Source of the DNA: Lineus longissimus
Taxonomy: Eukaryota > Nemertea > Pilidiophora > Heteronemertea > Lineidae
Direction of reading: 5' to 3'
Assembly: GCF_910592395.1 (NCBI RefSeq)
Contig: NC_088320.1
Location: 5,950,001-6,014,000 of the forward strand
Length of the DNA stretch: 64,000 bases
Notes under the pieces: model-generated
Database searches by the model: none
The model's input: the letters and a program-made list of their open reading frames with translations, nothing else
What the model was told of the DNA's origin: nothing
Program-made: the position numbers and the translations under genes
Part shown: piece by piece, positions 34,362 through 49,300 of the stretch
How the letters are laid out: every line of letters starts with the position of its first letter
Numbering within the stretch: position 1 is the first letter of the stretch

Positions 34362-37300
34362 AGGATTGATTGATTGACAAACCACATCATCGATATGGGC
34401 ATGATCCATGTATATATACGCTTCAGCTAAGATCGTAATAAGAATCAACATATCCATTAACATTGGTTTGCCCCTTATGTTTTCTTTGACATCCTGGACA
34501 GCAACTCCTGAATCACTCGTGTATACGACAATCGATTCCGCTCCCAAACAAGTTAACATGTTTTCACAAAGCAATCAGGCAGGTGGTCGGAGGCTGATAT
34601 TTATCGGCCGCTGGGTCCACCGGGGGCTGGCAGGTGTAACAATACCATTAGGTGCGCCCACTTCATCTCCTCTGCTACCGCTTACGTTTACCAAACAATT
34701 TGCTCGTGTCTCCTTTTCTCGCCATGCATTGATAAAATAACGTCACTTTTTCTTATTTGTTTCGCTGCGCTGACTGACCAGTCTCTAAACAGTAAGCAGG
34801 TATGAAATGAAATACTAAAAAATGGGTTTTAAAAGGCCCCACAAGTATGTAGTCTGTCGGCATTCGGTGTCGGGCTGACAAAAAAAAACATCAGATACGA
34901 CAAACATTACCTGGATAGAAACAAAAACAAAAGAAAAAGGAGGGTATGTGCTTGTGGCAAATTTAAGGTACAAAAAATCAATATTACAATCACAAAAGTG
35001 GCAATGCCAATCTTTCGACTTGGGGAATGGTTGCCCACCTTTGCAACAAAAGTGGTGAATTAGATCTGGCGCACTGTTCAATTGTCTGCAAGAAGGAAGC
35101 AAATGCACACTGACAGATTAACGCAAATGCCTAATACGTTTATATTGATGTTGTCAGATTCGGTCTGGGGTTCCATCGCCAGAACTTACTGGAGCGACTC
35201 AGCATAAGTGATAGTCTCTCAGAATGCAGTTATCCCGATTGGAAAATGTGCATGAAAACGCACTGGACCGGGTGGATCCACGAATTTTTCCGAACAAATG
35301 CTGATGCGTTAGTACGGATTCGGGGATATGGCCTGTGGGGTCTCACCTGAAAAATCTTGAAGTGAACATTCTATGACAAGCTATATATTTTAGGGTAATC
35401 ATAGCGATCCGAAAATCGGTAGTCGTAGGAGACCCCTCCCCTCAACGATTCGTTTCTTAAGAAAAACATTGAGAATTTGGGAACATACTTTTAGTAACGA
35501 GCATGAATATGCTGTGAAACCGTTTCACAACCAGAAAATTGGTATATCGTGGGTGTAATCAATTCGCTATCAGTTTTTTTACTGACAGGTACAATCCTCA
35601 TACATTCTGCGGTGAAGATAAATGACCGTGTCTTTCCGTTATCTAGCTCTGTTCAATTATTTGTTTCAATCGTTTCGCTAAGCGAACATGAGGATATTTC
35701 ACCATGAAATCTAATCTGAGCACCATACCATTAACATACACTTCACGCATTCCAGTTACTGAAAATCTTTCCTTAGATTCGGACAGCAATGCAAATTTAA
35801 ACCACGGATATCTCATCTTAAGCTTAATTTTCTATTTCACGCCATAAGCTTCTTAACTTCGTGAAGAATTGTGAAATTTTTCAACCTGCTTATGGAACGG
35901 GTGCGGGCACTTCTAGTCTCAATCCTTTGTGTCACACTGCCGGTTCAATGGCATTATCTCCTTAGAACGCAGATTAGTGTTTTTTAAGTCATAATCCGTT
36001 ACTGTTTCCATCGTTATTCGGAAAAATGAATGTGTTGCTTCTGTTTCATAAACCAGAAGCCAGAAAATTTTAATGAGACAGGCCATTGCCTATGCACATA
36101 TCTTTAACAAGCAAGAATTAAAAGTGTTAAGACGGTCTTACAATAGAGGTGCGATAGGATGTGGTAAGTTCACCTGCCACCTTCTGGAAAAAACCGCCAA
36201 ATCTTTTTCGCAGATAGAACAAACAGATGATATGCGATGAGCAATAATCACCAAGTAGAAACGCACTGAGAAAATGTACACGTTTCTACCAACATTCTAT
36301 AAATCCGATGGTGAAAATGTACTTTGCCACTTAAAGTTGTACAAAGTGTAGCAACACTTGAATCAGCGCATTCGTTAATTCGCTAATTGTTCTCAGCCTC
36401 AAAAATAATGGTAAGGTGTTTTTATTAAAAGGATTCAATGACGAGCTGACAGCCGTTTGAATAAAGTAGTTCACATCCCTCTCGCTAGAAAAGCTGGGTG
36501 ACATTGCATTGTGTCTGCTGAGGAACGTCTTGACCACTTGCTCGTTCTCTTTAGCTTTAGTCGACCGCTGCGTTAATGAACTTCGTGGGCAAGTTTGCCG
36601 TAATTCGTCAAATTTAATTTTTAGGTTGGCTGCATAAGTTCATTTCCATTCGTCTACTGATGGTACGTTGGGAGACGCTCAGTGTTCAAAATACAGTAAG
36701 GGAATAACAACGAGGACTCTACTAAAGCAGTGACTATACCTGGGCACTATTTAAGAAAACAGTGATGATCAAGGTTGTCCTTAACAAACGGTGTAAACTT
36801 ATCGCAGCATCACCCAACATATCCACATTTGATCCTTTTCATCGAATATCGCTCCGTTTTCGACTAACTGGTATTGGCTTTCGCGTCATAATGGCGCTTG
36901 TCAATATGTGGTACAAATAAATCATCGTTATCATCCAACGTGCCATCAGGCGAGACTATCGTATCCGTATGCATCACTCCTTCTAGCCAGAATGATTTAT
37001 GTCGACAATGGCAATCGAAGTTTGCCTAACGTATCGTAGGGTTTCTGGATACAGGATATAGATATATATGAGGACGACTTAGCACATTTGGTCCAACGAG
37101 GAACTGTTAGATAACCGGCCACCAGTACAGATATCAAAATTACAAAATTTGGGATGTAATTCCCATGTCGAAAACGCGATACAATACTCATGAGATCCTA
37201 TTCAGCGAACACGGATTTTTCATTGTATACAATCATGTACATAAACTATCTTCACAAGATCTGATACTGGCAACAATAAGTTTATAGATTATAAATGTGC

Positions 37301-40300
37301 ACTTATATATGTGAACAATACGTTGAATATCATATCTTAATCATCATCAAGTATCTTTACATATATCTTCTCGCCAACACTTTCCCATTTGTACCTTGAC
37401 GGGCAACACACTACCTCTCTAATTAGGCGATTTGGCGAAAGAAATATGGCGGCGATTGCACCAATTACGCGGTTGGACTGCTGCTGTGTAACACTTTATG
37501 TCAGTTACCTTCAGTTCGCTGCACCAGTTGGTCAAAGGCGCTTAAGCTAACCTTGTCCGCAATTACTTGAAGTTAATGAACCCCCAGTGTTTCCAATTAG
37601 CCAAATCGAATTACCGATCTGTATTTCGCGAGGTGGACAGTGGGATGCTCAGGCGCTTGAGATGATGTACATGTACACTGTTCATATAATGGGGTCCAGC
37701 TCTCCTTAGGCTCCTGTTTTGAAATGGTCTAGATGCACGGTCTTTGAATGGCATTCTCACAAATAGACGTGTGAATATATATTATCAGTATGTCGCGCTC
37801 GGATGAGTACGTCACATTATCAACTGCCCCGAAAGTATGACGTCCCAGTCATTTCAGCCCAGCCCCTTCCGTCAATTCGATGAGGCCCCGTCGAGCCACC
37901 TGTGACCCTTTTAATTGCCACGTCTGTTATAAAGATTATTATGCGATTTTCGTAAAAATATTATCAGTTGTGCGTACAATATCACATGTATAATTTGTAT
38001 GATTCTTGTAAGAATCTGGTTTAATATGTTACTGGAAACCTATTATACGATCTATAGATTCGCGATGGTCATGTAATACCATTCATAGTGTGCTCTTCAA
38101 CCATTTCTAGAACATCCGATATAGCTATGAATGTAATCTCATCAGCGACATAAACGACCTAATACCGTATCCATGTGATAGAGATGCGCAATTTGATTAG
38201 ACCAATTGGTACAAGGAACAGATTAGCTGATCACACAGTCTCCGTATTGTCAGCTGAGGTAAAGCTGTAAAGGGACACTGCTTATTGCTAAGGGAGTGAC
38301 CTTTTCGCCCTCTCTGAGACTTCGGTCATGTGTATTAACCCTAATTGCTTTTTGTTTGCCCTGCAAATAGTTCATGGGATTGTGGCGCCGTGAGAATGCT
38401 GATAAGTTAGACCAGCTGTTGGCTAGGTTAATTTCATACTAAACGTCCATCTGAAAATCGGAAATACTATTGAAACCATGTCACATTGATATTCATTGAA
38501 GAGAATATGTGGCGCTTTGGCGTTTTGTTCACATTATCAATTTGATCAAGCAAAGCTTGGCATTGAAATGCTAAGAACACCAGCCTCGCGAGCGGACATG
38601 TCACTAACGTCGACAGCCGCTCCAAATCGCCTTTTTCTACTTTTCCGCTTAAGTGAATTACGTAGATTGGATCCTGTGGTTACTTGGTTGATGACTTAAT
38701 GAATTAGATCTTAGCGTCTGCCCAAAGGAATCCAACTAAACTGAGCTTCTTTCTGACTTCTCGTGTTTTGCTGATAGATCAATCTTTCGTGAACATTCCA
38801 TCCGGACTTTGTCAACAGATAGACGGGGTGAGGTTTTTTACAACCAAAACACAACAAAATCTCTTCCAAAAGGTGGAATGTGGTTTAACTCCCAGTCAAT
38901 GCAACTTGATTTCTCTGTGGTTCCTAAACAATCTTACATTGGGAACTATCAAGAGATTGTATCTGTAAGCAAGAAACAGAACAATGTCTTATAAACTAAG
39001 GACCTGAATCTTACTTTCTTAGTCGTGCTATTTTACTTCGACCATATAAGTACATGTATGCTGATTACTAAGTATTAAGCTTTGAAAAAACCCCAGACAT
39101 ATCCTCCAGCTGTTCTATCGCGCCAATCAGGCATTATGGTCCTTCATACTCGGTCAATGGGACAGGTAATCAAAGTCCAGAGTTCTCTCTATCCGAATAT
39201 CTGAAGCTGGTTTTAGGTGGCTACTATGCGCCTGATTCTGTAAGCCATGAGATTGGATACCGTCGGTAACTGAATAATTACGATTCTGCTTCAGCATGTC
39301 TTCTTACTGGTGGTGTCAATGATAGGATTAACCTTTTCAACACCATTTCCCTGCATGGACTCGTCCAGTTATTCCATTGGATAAGACCACAGGATGAAAA
39401 GTGGGGATGAAGAGGTTAACCTGCTACAGTTGTAGTTCAAAAGGTCCCCTTCAACGACAAGCATCGCTAACCTTTTTCTTGTGCTGTCAAACGTGATATT
39501 TTTTTGTCCGCTATTCACACGATTTGCAGAATAAGAAGAAATAATTGGCGGAAATACACAACAGTTACTCTATTTGCTATCTTTTCACGCTATTATGTTG
39601 CAGCAAAACATTTTGTTAGCGAGAACAAAGGCACAACCCATTTTTGCAAAACATTTTCATAATTTGACACATCATTATCGGTATGAATATCCGATAATAT
39701 CAAACATGGTCACAAAGTCAAGCAACTGGGATAGGGTAACATCCGTAACTCTAGGATACAATGACTATTAGTATATAGCATTCAAATACCCTAGTTTCAC
39801 CCAATATAAGACCAGTTCCGCTAGAACCGGATCTACTAGTTTACAGATTCAAGCAAAGATGACTGAAATATAAGCGCATTTCCGTTGCCTTGTTGGTTTC
39901 ACGGGGCAAATGTGAACGTTAATTATCTCCGCGGAGAACTGACGTGTCCGTGGAGAGCTGGTGTGTCCGCGGAGAATGCGGACAATAGCTACTGGGATGG
40001 TTATGGCCACCGCTGAATTATATTTACAGTTCTTATTTCCATCCAATACAGTCGCTTGCTTCCAACTGGGTGAACACGGGATAATCGGTTCGTGCGATTT
40101 TGCCATTTTCTCTACCCGTGGACCCTCATAAAATTCGATGAATGATTCGGGTATAGATCTCGCACGGCGAAGATAACTCCCAACGTCGAAAGGGTCTTGC
40201 ACACGTGTCGATTGATAATAATTGTACCAATCAGATTGTCGTGAGAGAAGTCTTTTCCAAACTGTAACTGGACCTTCCTATTTTAACGATCGGTCGACCT

Positions 40301-40409
40301 CTTCGCCGCCTGCTCAATCGAGTGCGACGCCATCTACGGGATGTGTGTTCAACTATTAATTGACACACGGTGCTCTGTTATATTGAAACCGAGCTGACAA
40401 CACCTCAAA
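34362..40409. other. No gene seen; possible regulatory DNA
   Basis: Six kilobases without a supported exon. A minus-strand frame of 117 codons (39849-40202) starts at a non-ATG codon and has no recognised domain. The block 37415-37640 has less A+T and contains several TAATTA/CCAATTA homeodomain-type motifs and ATGGCGGCG, so it might be a conserved regulatory element; this is inference only. Confidence 0.35.
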
Positions 40410-40515
40410 ATTATACAATAAAAGTAGCTATTATTACACAGTAAAAATGACTATAATTATACAGTAAAAATTACTATAATTATACAGTAAAATGACTATA
40501 ATTATACAGTAAAAA
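40410..40515 (+). repeat. ~23-bp A+T-rich tandem repeat, about four copies
   Basis: The unit TATACAGTAAAAATGACTATAAT recurs with small indels. Confidence 0.9.
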
Positions 40516-40944
40516 TAACTATTTTTAAAATAAATATTTTTATAGTATTTTTTTCTACTCATGTAGTCCATATTGCTCGGAGTCAAATTAGTTGTTTCAA
40601 GTATCGAAAGTTACTTTTAGAATACATGTTACCTGCTTGTTGTAATAGGAACGCTCGAGCCTCAGTGATCATTCTGCCGGATCCTGAAACAGCAATCAAG
40701 AAAAAAAAACTTCCAAGAAGAAAACAACGTGTCAGGTAGTTTTCGTTGTCGTACGAAGGCGCTATAGATAGTTTTCTTAAAATTGCCAGCGTCGTCGTGG
40801 AAATGTCAGATTAATTTTGTCATTTGCTCGTCTTTCGTTATGACCAATCTCATCCCAATGCGTTTATTTTCTACTGGCACATCAATGGTTATAAGAACCG
40901 GAAGAAACAGAGAGACGAGGTATACACAGGCAAAATGTGTTATG

Positions 40945-41096
40945 CTGTTGTAACTTTTTTCTGAGTGTTTCCCTTATTGTTTTGTAACGCTGACAGATCG
41001 ATAGACGCGTTTTTCTGTGTTTCCGCTTGTTAAAATTCGTGATCTCTCGCGGCTGACTATTTTGCGGTTAATCGAAATATGGGAAACAACCGCATA
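40945..41096 (+). repeat. Dispersed repeat family D, copy 3
   Basis: GTTGTAACTTTTTTCTGAGTG, TTTCCCTTATTGTTTTGTAACG, GTTTTTCTGTGTTTCC, CGTGATCTCTCGCGGCTG and GGGAAACAACCGCATAC align in order with the reverse complement of 9724-9890. It is the most divergent copy. Confidence 0.6.
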
Positions 41097-42719
41097 CTTT
41101 ATATCGATAGACGTTGAGGCCGGGTGATGACGCGTATTACCGTAGTGTGGTGCCTGTGGGATCGCGCAATCTGCCGTATGAGTATGCTATTGGTGCCTTT
41201 CATATCAGGTAATTAGCAAGGTAGAATTAGTAGTTAGCTAATTAATTGGCATCATCAAATGATTTTCATTCAACATTTTCGGTGGGTATGCTCGCCAAAT
41301 TGCATACCTGGCCAATGTCTTAACATTGTCCCCAGACAATATCCCATTCTTCTAATTCGTGTTAAGAGGACCCTAATTTATCAGGAAGGAACTACAGATA
41401 TAAGTGTGGCCTTTCTTGCATTTGTTCGATTAATTATCAATTCATCTCACGTTTAACTGTTCATGCGAAGAATACCAATTAATTATGGGCCAAACTAGGG
41501 ACTTGCGACCTTGGGGACGCGCACGAACGAAAAGGATGAATTGTCACCCGCGTCCACGCTAGAGCAAATTAACTGTGGACGATGATTATGTTCATCATTA
41601 TATTTCAAGCTTTGTGCTCGGACATAGTAACCCGGAGATGATTCTAACGCTTTTGGCTAATTGGATATGTTTAGGGAGAAATGTATCAAAGATTCGTCAT
41701 GGATTGTCCCCCAATGCCAGCGCTTGGTGTTATGTCATTATCGGAAACATGCGTAAGACCATGTTTACCAGAGATTGTTGTCGTCAGATCAATGTTCGTA
41801 GTGTGTTGGTTGCTTTCTACCGTCAAATGGCAGTTTGCTTACATCAACACTGGTGCTGTCTGTAGAGGGGAGCGAGCATAGGCTGTATTTGACTCCGCAT
41901 TCTGAATCATGTTCTTCGACTGGTCAAACAGTTGCAAACACAATTTTTTGTCAGGAGAGAAGTTTTGTAATTAAAAGCAAGGTTTACATTTCCCGTAGCT
42001 AGGCTGACCAACAACAATAACCACGGAGAGAGTATTTGCTTTCAAAACTTAATGATACGTTTCCATATTCTTGGTATGTTCACGAACAGTGGGAAAGAAG
42101 AGTTGAATACAGCCAACGTGTGAGACGAAAGCCACTTGGTTCTCGGCACCAGCAAAGTCGACACGTAAAACTAATGGATCCACCTGCGCCAGTGGCAGAT
42201 TATTGGAGATTTTACCACTCATTAGAGGCTGTCTTGAAAAATCCCATTAGGTGTTTTGGTAATGGCGACCACACGCAGCGGCCTGTGTCTGTTTGCCTAC
42301 CCTCTGGTCTCCAACCTCTGTCACTGTCACAGAGGTGCGGCAATCGCTATTATATTTTCATAGGCAGCGCCCCCACGGACAATAACCATTTCTTGATGTC
42401 TTCATATCATTGCCATAGTCTCCCGTTTCCGCAAAAAAATCAAATACAACCCGGGTGGAAAATCAAGATAAAGATTATTCTAAGTTCTTGAATAATGTTA
42501 ATACAAATGTACATGTATGATGTACACAGAACAGATAAAAGATCTGAACTAAGAATTATATTTTCGACCTGGGAATGATTTGGATTATCCAACAACTTGA
42601 AAGTCCATTCCTCTGCTAAGTTAGCTCCCCCCCCCTCCCGATAAGGGTTCGTTGCCCTCTCGATCTGTTCCCATACATGTATCTCATCTTTCCTCCCCTT
42701 ATCTCTCCCACCCAACCAG
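41097..42719. other. No clear gene
   Basis: Overlapping frames up to 151 codons (42036-42491) without recognised domain. About 41951-42140 shares ordered short blocks (ACAACAATAAC, GAGAG, TTCTTGGTATGTTC, GAACAGTG) with 61981-62180, so part of it may be an old dispersed repeat. The AT-rich block at 41205-41255 has several TAATTA motifs. Confidence 0.35.
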
Positions 42720-42978
42720 ACTTAACACGGACGTGATCAGACTCTCGCAGCATCTTTCCGATATCCACCTCACCATAAGTTGGTTGATCCGATTTCCCAC
42801 CGCAGACCAGCGTCTATCCCAGCTTGTCAACTTTGTCTCCTACTTTACCTCAGTGGAAGCTGATAAGCCTTATATTCACGAAGTCACGAAGTATGGTCAT
42901 ACCAGGCATAGCCGAGGGAATAACCATAGATTTGGGGATCAGGCGTTCAAGCAATGGCACTCATACGTTGTCAAATGA
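42720..42978 (+). CDS. Possible terminal exon, unknown protein
   Basis: A 55-base C/T-rich tract ending CCCAACCAG lies directly before an 86-codon open stretch that ends in TGA at about 42978. The product would be helical in its first half (ISWLIRF, LSQLVNFVSYF) and basic at the end, with no recognised domain. No AATAAA follows within about 200 bases. The pyrimidine tract may simply be low-complexity sequence, since a C9 run lies just upstream at 42627. Confidence 0.17.
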
Positions 42979-43149
42979 ATGACTACACGACCCCATCTTG
43001 GGGCAAGCAAGACCCCATACGGGCCTTTTTTCAATGCACCGACACCTGTACGACGATAGGCCATCCACCGTTGAAAGTGATATCATTCACCGAACACTGC
43101 CGATGTTGAAACCAAACTTTTGAAACCATACTTTTTTCAGTCACAATCT

Positions 43150-43340
43150 AGATTAGACCATGTTGAAATCAAAACTAGGTCGCGGCCCATCCCTAACAAT
43201 CCTTGCTGATGCAGCGTACTCCACGATCCGAAATATCTCGATATTTTTCTCATTCGGGTTATTGGATAATCCATGTTGAAATCACAAACAGGACCGCTTC
43301 CGAGCCCATCCCTAAACATCTTTGCTCGATCCGAAAATAA
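43150..43340 (+). repeat. Two diverged direct repeats of ~80-90 bp
   Basis: CCATGTTGAAATCA, AC(T)AGG(T/A)C, GCCCATCCCTAA and ATCTTTGCT / GATCCGAAA occur at about 43150-43240 and again at 43262-43340. Confidence 0.75.
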
Positions 43341-46300
43341 TAACTGGAACACCATTGTTTAATCAAAAAAGAACTGGGACATTAACGTAAGCTAATTTGA
43401 CGAAAACACGATCGTTTGAAAGCAAAACAGAATACGTCACAACGGCACCTCTGTGCTTTTCGTCGCCTTGTCAACATCAAATCTGGTATCTTTTTAGTTC
43501 ATTAAAATGGAATTCACTGTGCTTTTGAAGATAAGAAACGTCCGTGTTTACATGCCTATTCAGATATTAATTAAGCCCGGGTTTAACATTAGAATTATTT
43601 CCGGCAGACGACTCGGTTCCTTTGGAGGCTGATTTGCGCAATGGGGACAAAGCTACGAGCTGGAACGCGAGATTACGGCACGCTCTTATCTCCGCAGAAG
43701 TTGATTGTGTGAGAAATTGGAATATGCGAGCTGTTGTCGTGCCTTTTGTTGTTTTGATAGTTCTTCTGGAAGATCAAAGGAGATTGCTCATTACGCATCT
43801 TATAATGACAAGAAAAGCCCCGCTTTGTTGGCCTTTCACTTTCAATTTTGATGCCTTTCTTAATTTCAAAATAGAACGATGACACGAGTCAGATATTTTA
43901 CGGTTTCTTCTACTTCTTCCCATCTCCGGGTTCGACAGCAGAACTCTCTTCTCCCGTAAGGTCACTCGCTGCTTATGTCCTTCGTGACCAGTTTTTTGCA
44001 TCGAAAGAAAAACCCCTGAAAATATCAGTTAATTCTATATCAGTTAAGTTCAAAACTGCTTCAAGGTCTAAATCCTGGCCATCATCTCTTCATACTTATA
44101 ATGGTCTTATCTAAATGCAGACACATCTTATGAGGATTTGAGCGAATTGGTTTTCAACATGACCAGACCATCGTCGGATAATCCAAACAAATTATGAACA
44201 ATATTATAGACTCAACCATACTTTCGCAAACGCCTCGGTATATAAGTCAGAATAAGATAAAGACTCCGGTATTAAATATAGTAAGGTTTCTTAAAGATTT
44301 CGAGACGATTTCAATACGTGACCGGTTTGCACAGTCTTCTTTAATAAGCAAAGTCGAAAATCCATCACGTCTGTATCTAATAATCCTGATTTGAATGGAC
44401 GTGCTCGCGATGCCCTCTCCGAAATACCTAAATGTCACCAAAAAAGACCAAATCTTTTATAGGGGGCGTCCAAAACATCACTTTTTATTTGATTAGAGGA
44501 AGACTGTCAACGACTTATCAGTTGACTATTATTGTGTATCTACATGTATGTTTTGGCGAGGCATGAAGATGTGACAGATGGCATTTAATCTGCCAAGGCC
44601 GTTTTTAAGCGTATCTATCCGTGTCCTTTCATTGTTTCTGCATTTCAAACATTAACCTTTGTAATGGACATGCTAAGGGTAATGAGTACGCCATCATACA
44701 TACAATAAAGAAGTTAACTGGTAGCCTACTCTAATTAGTCAGCGAGTATTAAAGGCTAAACCTTCTCTACTCTTTCCCAACATGCCACTGGCCTGGCCGT
44801 GCAAACATCGCCAAATACATGCTATCATATAAACCTCATTGATTTCTTCTATTGGTTTAGAGATCTCGTTTTACCACTGATATCTGATTGTTTATTGATA
44901 TGATAGCAAACACCTATGAACATGATGGCCGGATATAGGTGCATCTTCATCGTTTACCGCGAACGATGCGAAAAATCAATTGTCGGATGCGATGACAGAA
45001 CGTCGATGACTGTAGTGAGACCAGATTATTGGCAGACTGTTTCGCGGGATTCAATGACTGATTCAACGAAGAGTGGTTTACCGCATTGATCGCCGCCGCG
45101 TTAAACTCTCGGCTCCAGCGGGTATTTCCTCTTTCAAATTATCCGCTGTAGCCAACTCGATGGAGCGCCTAAGTATCATCAAAAGAGGTCAGCCGCACCA
45201 GTTTGGTTCTATTCAGAAAAATAAAGACTATGATGAATATCATCATTTTGCCGCATCGCCGACCAAATCGAGAAACGCACTCTGTTGGCCGCTGAAGTGA
45301 AGATCGTTGGAAGTTCTTATCCTTTTTTCAAGGTATGTGATTTCGTTCGAACTTCTGCCGACCGCGGCGCTGTTTGAAAGTTCTCAAAGGAGAATAGATC
45401 AATTTGGTTTATCCGCAATCATAAGAAAAACATCGGGATGTAGAAATCAATAGAAAATGCTTTAACGTCACCAAATCTTCCTTTCGGTAAATAGATTTGT
45501 TCCGCACAGGGCAATTCGTAAACCTATGGTGAATAACGAAGACGCATGCAGGTAACATCGCAAAGCGATATCTCGCCTCATGGCCCAATGAACCAAGCAC
45601 TCTAGCAAGACAGGAAGGACATAATGGACTACATCCTGAGGTCAGATGGGCACTGATGTCAACTCGCCACCAATTCTACGGAAGCCGAGTTCGTCAACCA
45701 ATTGCGGAAGGTGGTGTACCTCATGACATTTGGTGAATGCTGACAGGTACTTCCCGTATAAGCGGTCTAGGTAATGGTGTAACGTTTTTGTTCATCTAGT
45801 CTCGATTTGGCAATGCTGGGCGGCAGCACGCTTTAATTGTAAAATGTCGTTGCTCACAGTAAATGACCCTTCTGCACTTTTCTCGCTTCCTGATTGATAT
45901 TTCTATTTGATGATGTTTACAAAGCCCAATCCCCGCCACTCACAATGACTGGTACACGGCACAGTCTGCGTGGGGTTCACACACGGTGATTATACCCACT
46001 GATTTTCAAAAGAATGAAAGCTTACAAGAAAGAAGGGGGAAAATACAACAAATGATGTCCCTTTCTTTTACCCTTATTCTAGTGTCACCTGGCGATAATC
46101 GGGGCTCAAATACTTGTCTTGGAAACAGGTGATCGATCCGTGTCCCTTAAGTAGGCTTCCTGTGATCGCATAATGGCCACCTGCGCTGCAGGACGTAAGA
46201 GGATAGTCGGTGGTCTTCACAAAGAGAGTTTTTCCAACCGCGATCCACTGTCGTGTAGACGATAAAAATACGAAAGACGCTTTAGAAAGTGCGGGAAACT

Positions 46301-49300
46301 GAGAGAGTTGCTAAAGTCTAGTTTGTTGCATGCGACAGATATCACATCTCAGTGGCTTGACTGCGGAGGCCGTTATAACGATATCAGCCTACGCCTGACG
46401 AGTTTTAATTTTGGGCGATGATATTCCTGCCGTTGGCATCCTCGGGGAATGCAAAGCTAAATCAATCACCGACTGCCGTCAATTGGCAGGAACCGGCGTG
46501 CGTGTTTCCATTCTTCCTAGCCTCGACAGTATTTGGAACTCTAGTATCAGATCGTTCGTTGTTATTGAGTAGCCGCATTTATACTACATCAAGTGGCCGA
46601 CGCTATCACTATCGTCATTAATAGCGTTCATGTATGTTCGAGGCAGTGATACTCTTGTTACACCTAGCTAAGCCACCCCCCCCCCTCCCCCTAAAAAAAG
46701 CGTTTTTCATGCAGATCTTAGTCTTGATGGCCGACGGATAAATCTACCTCCATATAATATAAAATAGTCTTGCGCCCAAAAAAAACGCATACATCATCGC
46801 ATGCTCGGAGGTACAGCAATTCAATGAAGAGTTCCAATTCGTTCTATCAACCAACCGGGTGCATTTTGCAGCAACTTGGGAAAAATACAATACATGTATA
46901 ATATTGCTCGATTGGCCTAAAATTGGCAACATCAATCCCGCTTCGTGGATGATTGATCAGAAATCCATGCATTTTGAGTCATGTTCGTTGAACTTTTTCG
47001 GGGGGGGGGGATGTAAGACCTCACCTTGACCGTGTCAGTCTGAATGCTCGAAATAATGAGCATCGGCAAGTTGGTATGGAAGAACGTGACTTGTCGCAAT
47101 CAAGGGACCTCATCTGCCACATACTGCTCTCATCTTGCCCTCAACTCCAAGAATGTCATATTCTTCCTTGGCGATACTTTTTTAGACAACGTGTAATTGG
47201 CAGTCCGAGCCGGAGGGTAGTTCCTGCCATTAGTCCAGGCACACGGGGCGTACTCTTCGTCAGTGTTGTCGACAGATGGCTGGCATGTCCGTGTCGATAA
47301 TTTTTGTTTTGCCAGACTAGACGAAAGATAACAGGATGTTTCTACTTGCTGGGACGACAGTCATTAAACACGAAACCACAATGAGTAAAATACAAGAAGA
47401 AACAAAACTAGCTGCCGTCACATTATCAAGCTTGGTACTCTGCCCAAACCTATAGACAGATCCCCTTTTTTTCAATGTCCTCTCATGACCGCCAACAAAG
47501 GTTACATCCGATAGAGGACAGTTGATGTCAACTTACGACATGACGTTGAGCACGAACATAGAAAAGACCCCTTTTTTCCAAGCACCACTTCAAGCTTCTC
47601 TCGACCTGCCGTAAGGGGAGTCAACTTTGCTGCCAAAGTAACGCGCGGTGTTTTTTTTCTCAGCTCGCAGTGCTGATGGCCAGAAGAATAGATCCCGTGA
47701 TAATTTGTCTCCGCTGGAATGGTAGCTGTCAAGTTGATGGCGTAAGCGAGAACAATAATACGCTTGTATTTTCTGCAACATTCTAAAAAATGCGGATGTG
47801 ACAGGGCAAGGAACTGACCAAACTTGTCAGGTTGGAGAACCGCGGATTATCCAATTTTGATCATTTCTTTTTACCCGCCGTCATGTACGGATCTAAGATG
47901 GAGTGGGGGTTGGGGTGGGTGCTAGTTGAATATCCATTTGGCTTTGTATAAAAAAATTACGTGCATGCAGCTTTGCTGAAACTATGTATTTGTATATCTG
48001 TCCTCCCAACGGCAATGGTGAAATTTATATTCTCTTCGTTTTTACGAAATGCTTTCAGACGCATTATTTCCAACGTCTCTTCTGTCACAAAACGTATTGC
48101 ATCGCCTGACGAGATTCACCGCGGTGAGTCACTCTCCATCTGGTTGTCAAGGACGCTACTTCAGGCAATGCTGCCTCCCGACGATCCCATTTCAAATCTT
48201 TTGAAAGCTCGCTGCATTGGGGAATCCAGTGCTTTCGAGATATCGATACCTTCTTCGGTTCGGGTGAATTAAGCACTCGAAAATTCTGTCCGCTTTTGTT
48301 ATTGAAATAGTTGTGTTAACCTTCGATCGTACACATGGGTTATGACCGTGTAAACAATTCGATTATTGATGCGTCTTTCTTATTTCGGATTCAACAGTTC
48401 AATCATGATGCACATGTGTTTATTGTATCAACGAGTGTCAAAGACATGTTCACAATTCAATAACTAAGATGGGCTTTTTTCGGGATGTAGCAAATTCGAT
48501 TTGTTAGTCGCTTGACAGTTATCAGTGACATTTTATCTAACTACTGGTCATGGTACAATACTTATAACATGGATAATCGCTTGCCTGTCTGAAGCTATTG
48601 GAAATCAAAAACAGTTCCTCGGAGGGGATCTCTTCCAGTTTCTTGAGGATATCGGTGATTCTACTTCTTCTTCTTCTTCTTCTATGCTACTGCTATATGG
48701 CATTGTAACTTGACCCAGCTGGCAACGGACAGGAAATTAAGTGGTTCCATTCGAAAGGGGTAGGATTTTTATGTGTTTATACCATATGTTAACATATTAT
48801 TATATGCCAGATCGACATTTTCATGATCAGTAGCCATCATTGTTTGGTTTGAATGAAGTGTTTGAGAACTGTAGTGCAGATAAAAATCAAGTGAATATAT
48901 CACTCATGCTTCGTGATTTATCGTCTATTCTTTCACAATGCGAATGGTGAACTTTTGCCTATTTCTTAAATGGCTACGAACAGTTTACGTAATCTGGAAT
49001 TCTTTGAACCGTGATTGATATTTTGCTGACGAGTTGATCACTTATCATAATAAAACGTCGAATGAATAATGCATTCGTTCAAAAGTAAGTAAATTGAAAT
49101 TCATTCGTCTGGTAACGTTCTCTCAGCATTTGTGTAGGAAACATCTTTTGAGGTGTTAAAACATATCGTGGTATTTAACAAAGTTAGAATTAACAATTGG
49201 GAAACTTGGCCTGTGAGGCTCATTCGTATAGACAGGAATTGACCAGAAGACAATTTGGCAAATATTGGCTCAACGAACTGGCCGCCTGTAACAAGGTTGT

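Noticed and set aside
39849-40202. 117-codon minus-strand frame
   Set aside because: Begins at a non-ATG codon, lacks clear acceptor and donor, and has no domain.
42036-42491. 151-codon plus-strand frame
   Set aside because: No recognised motif or splice support, and it overlaps a probable old dispersed repeat.
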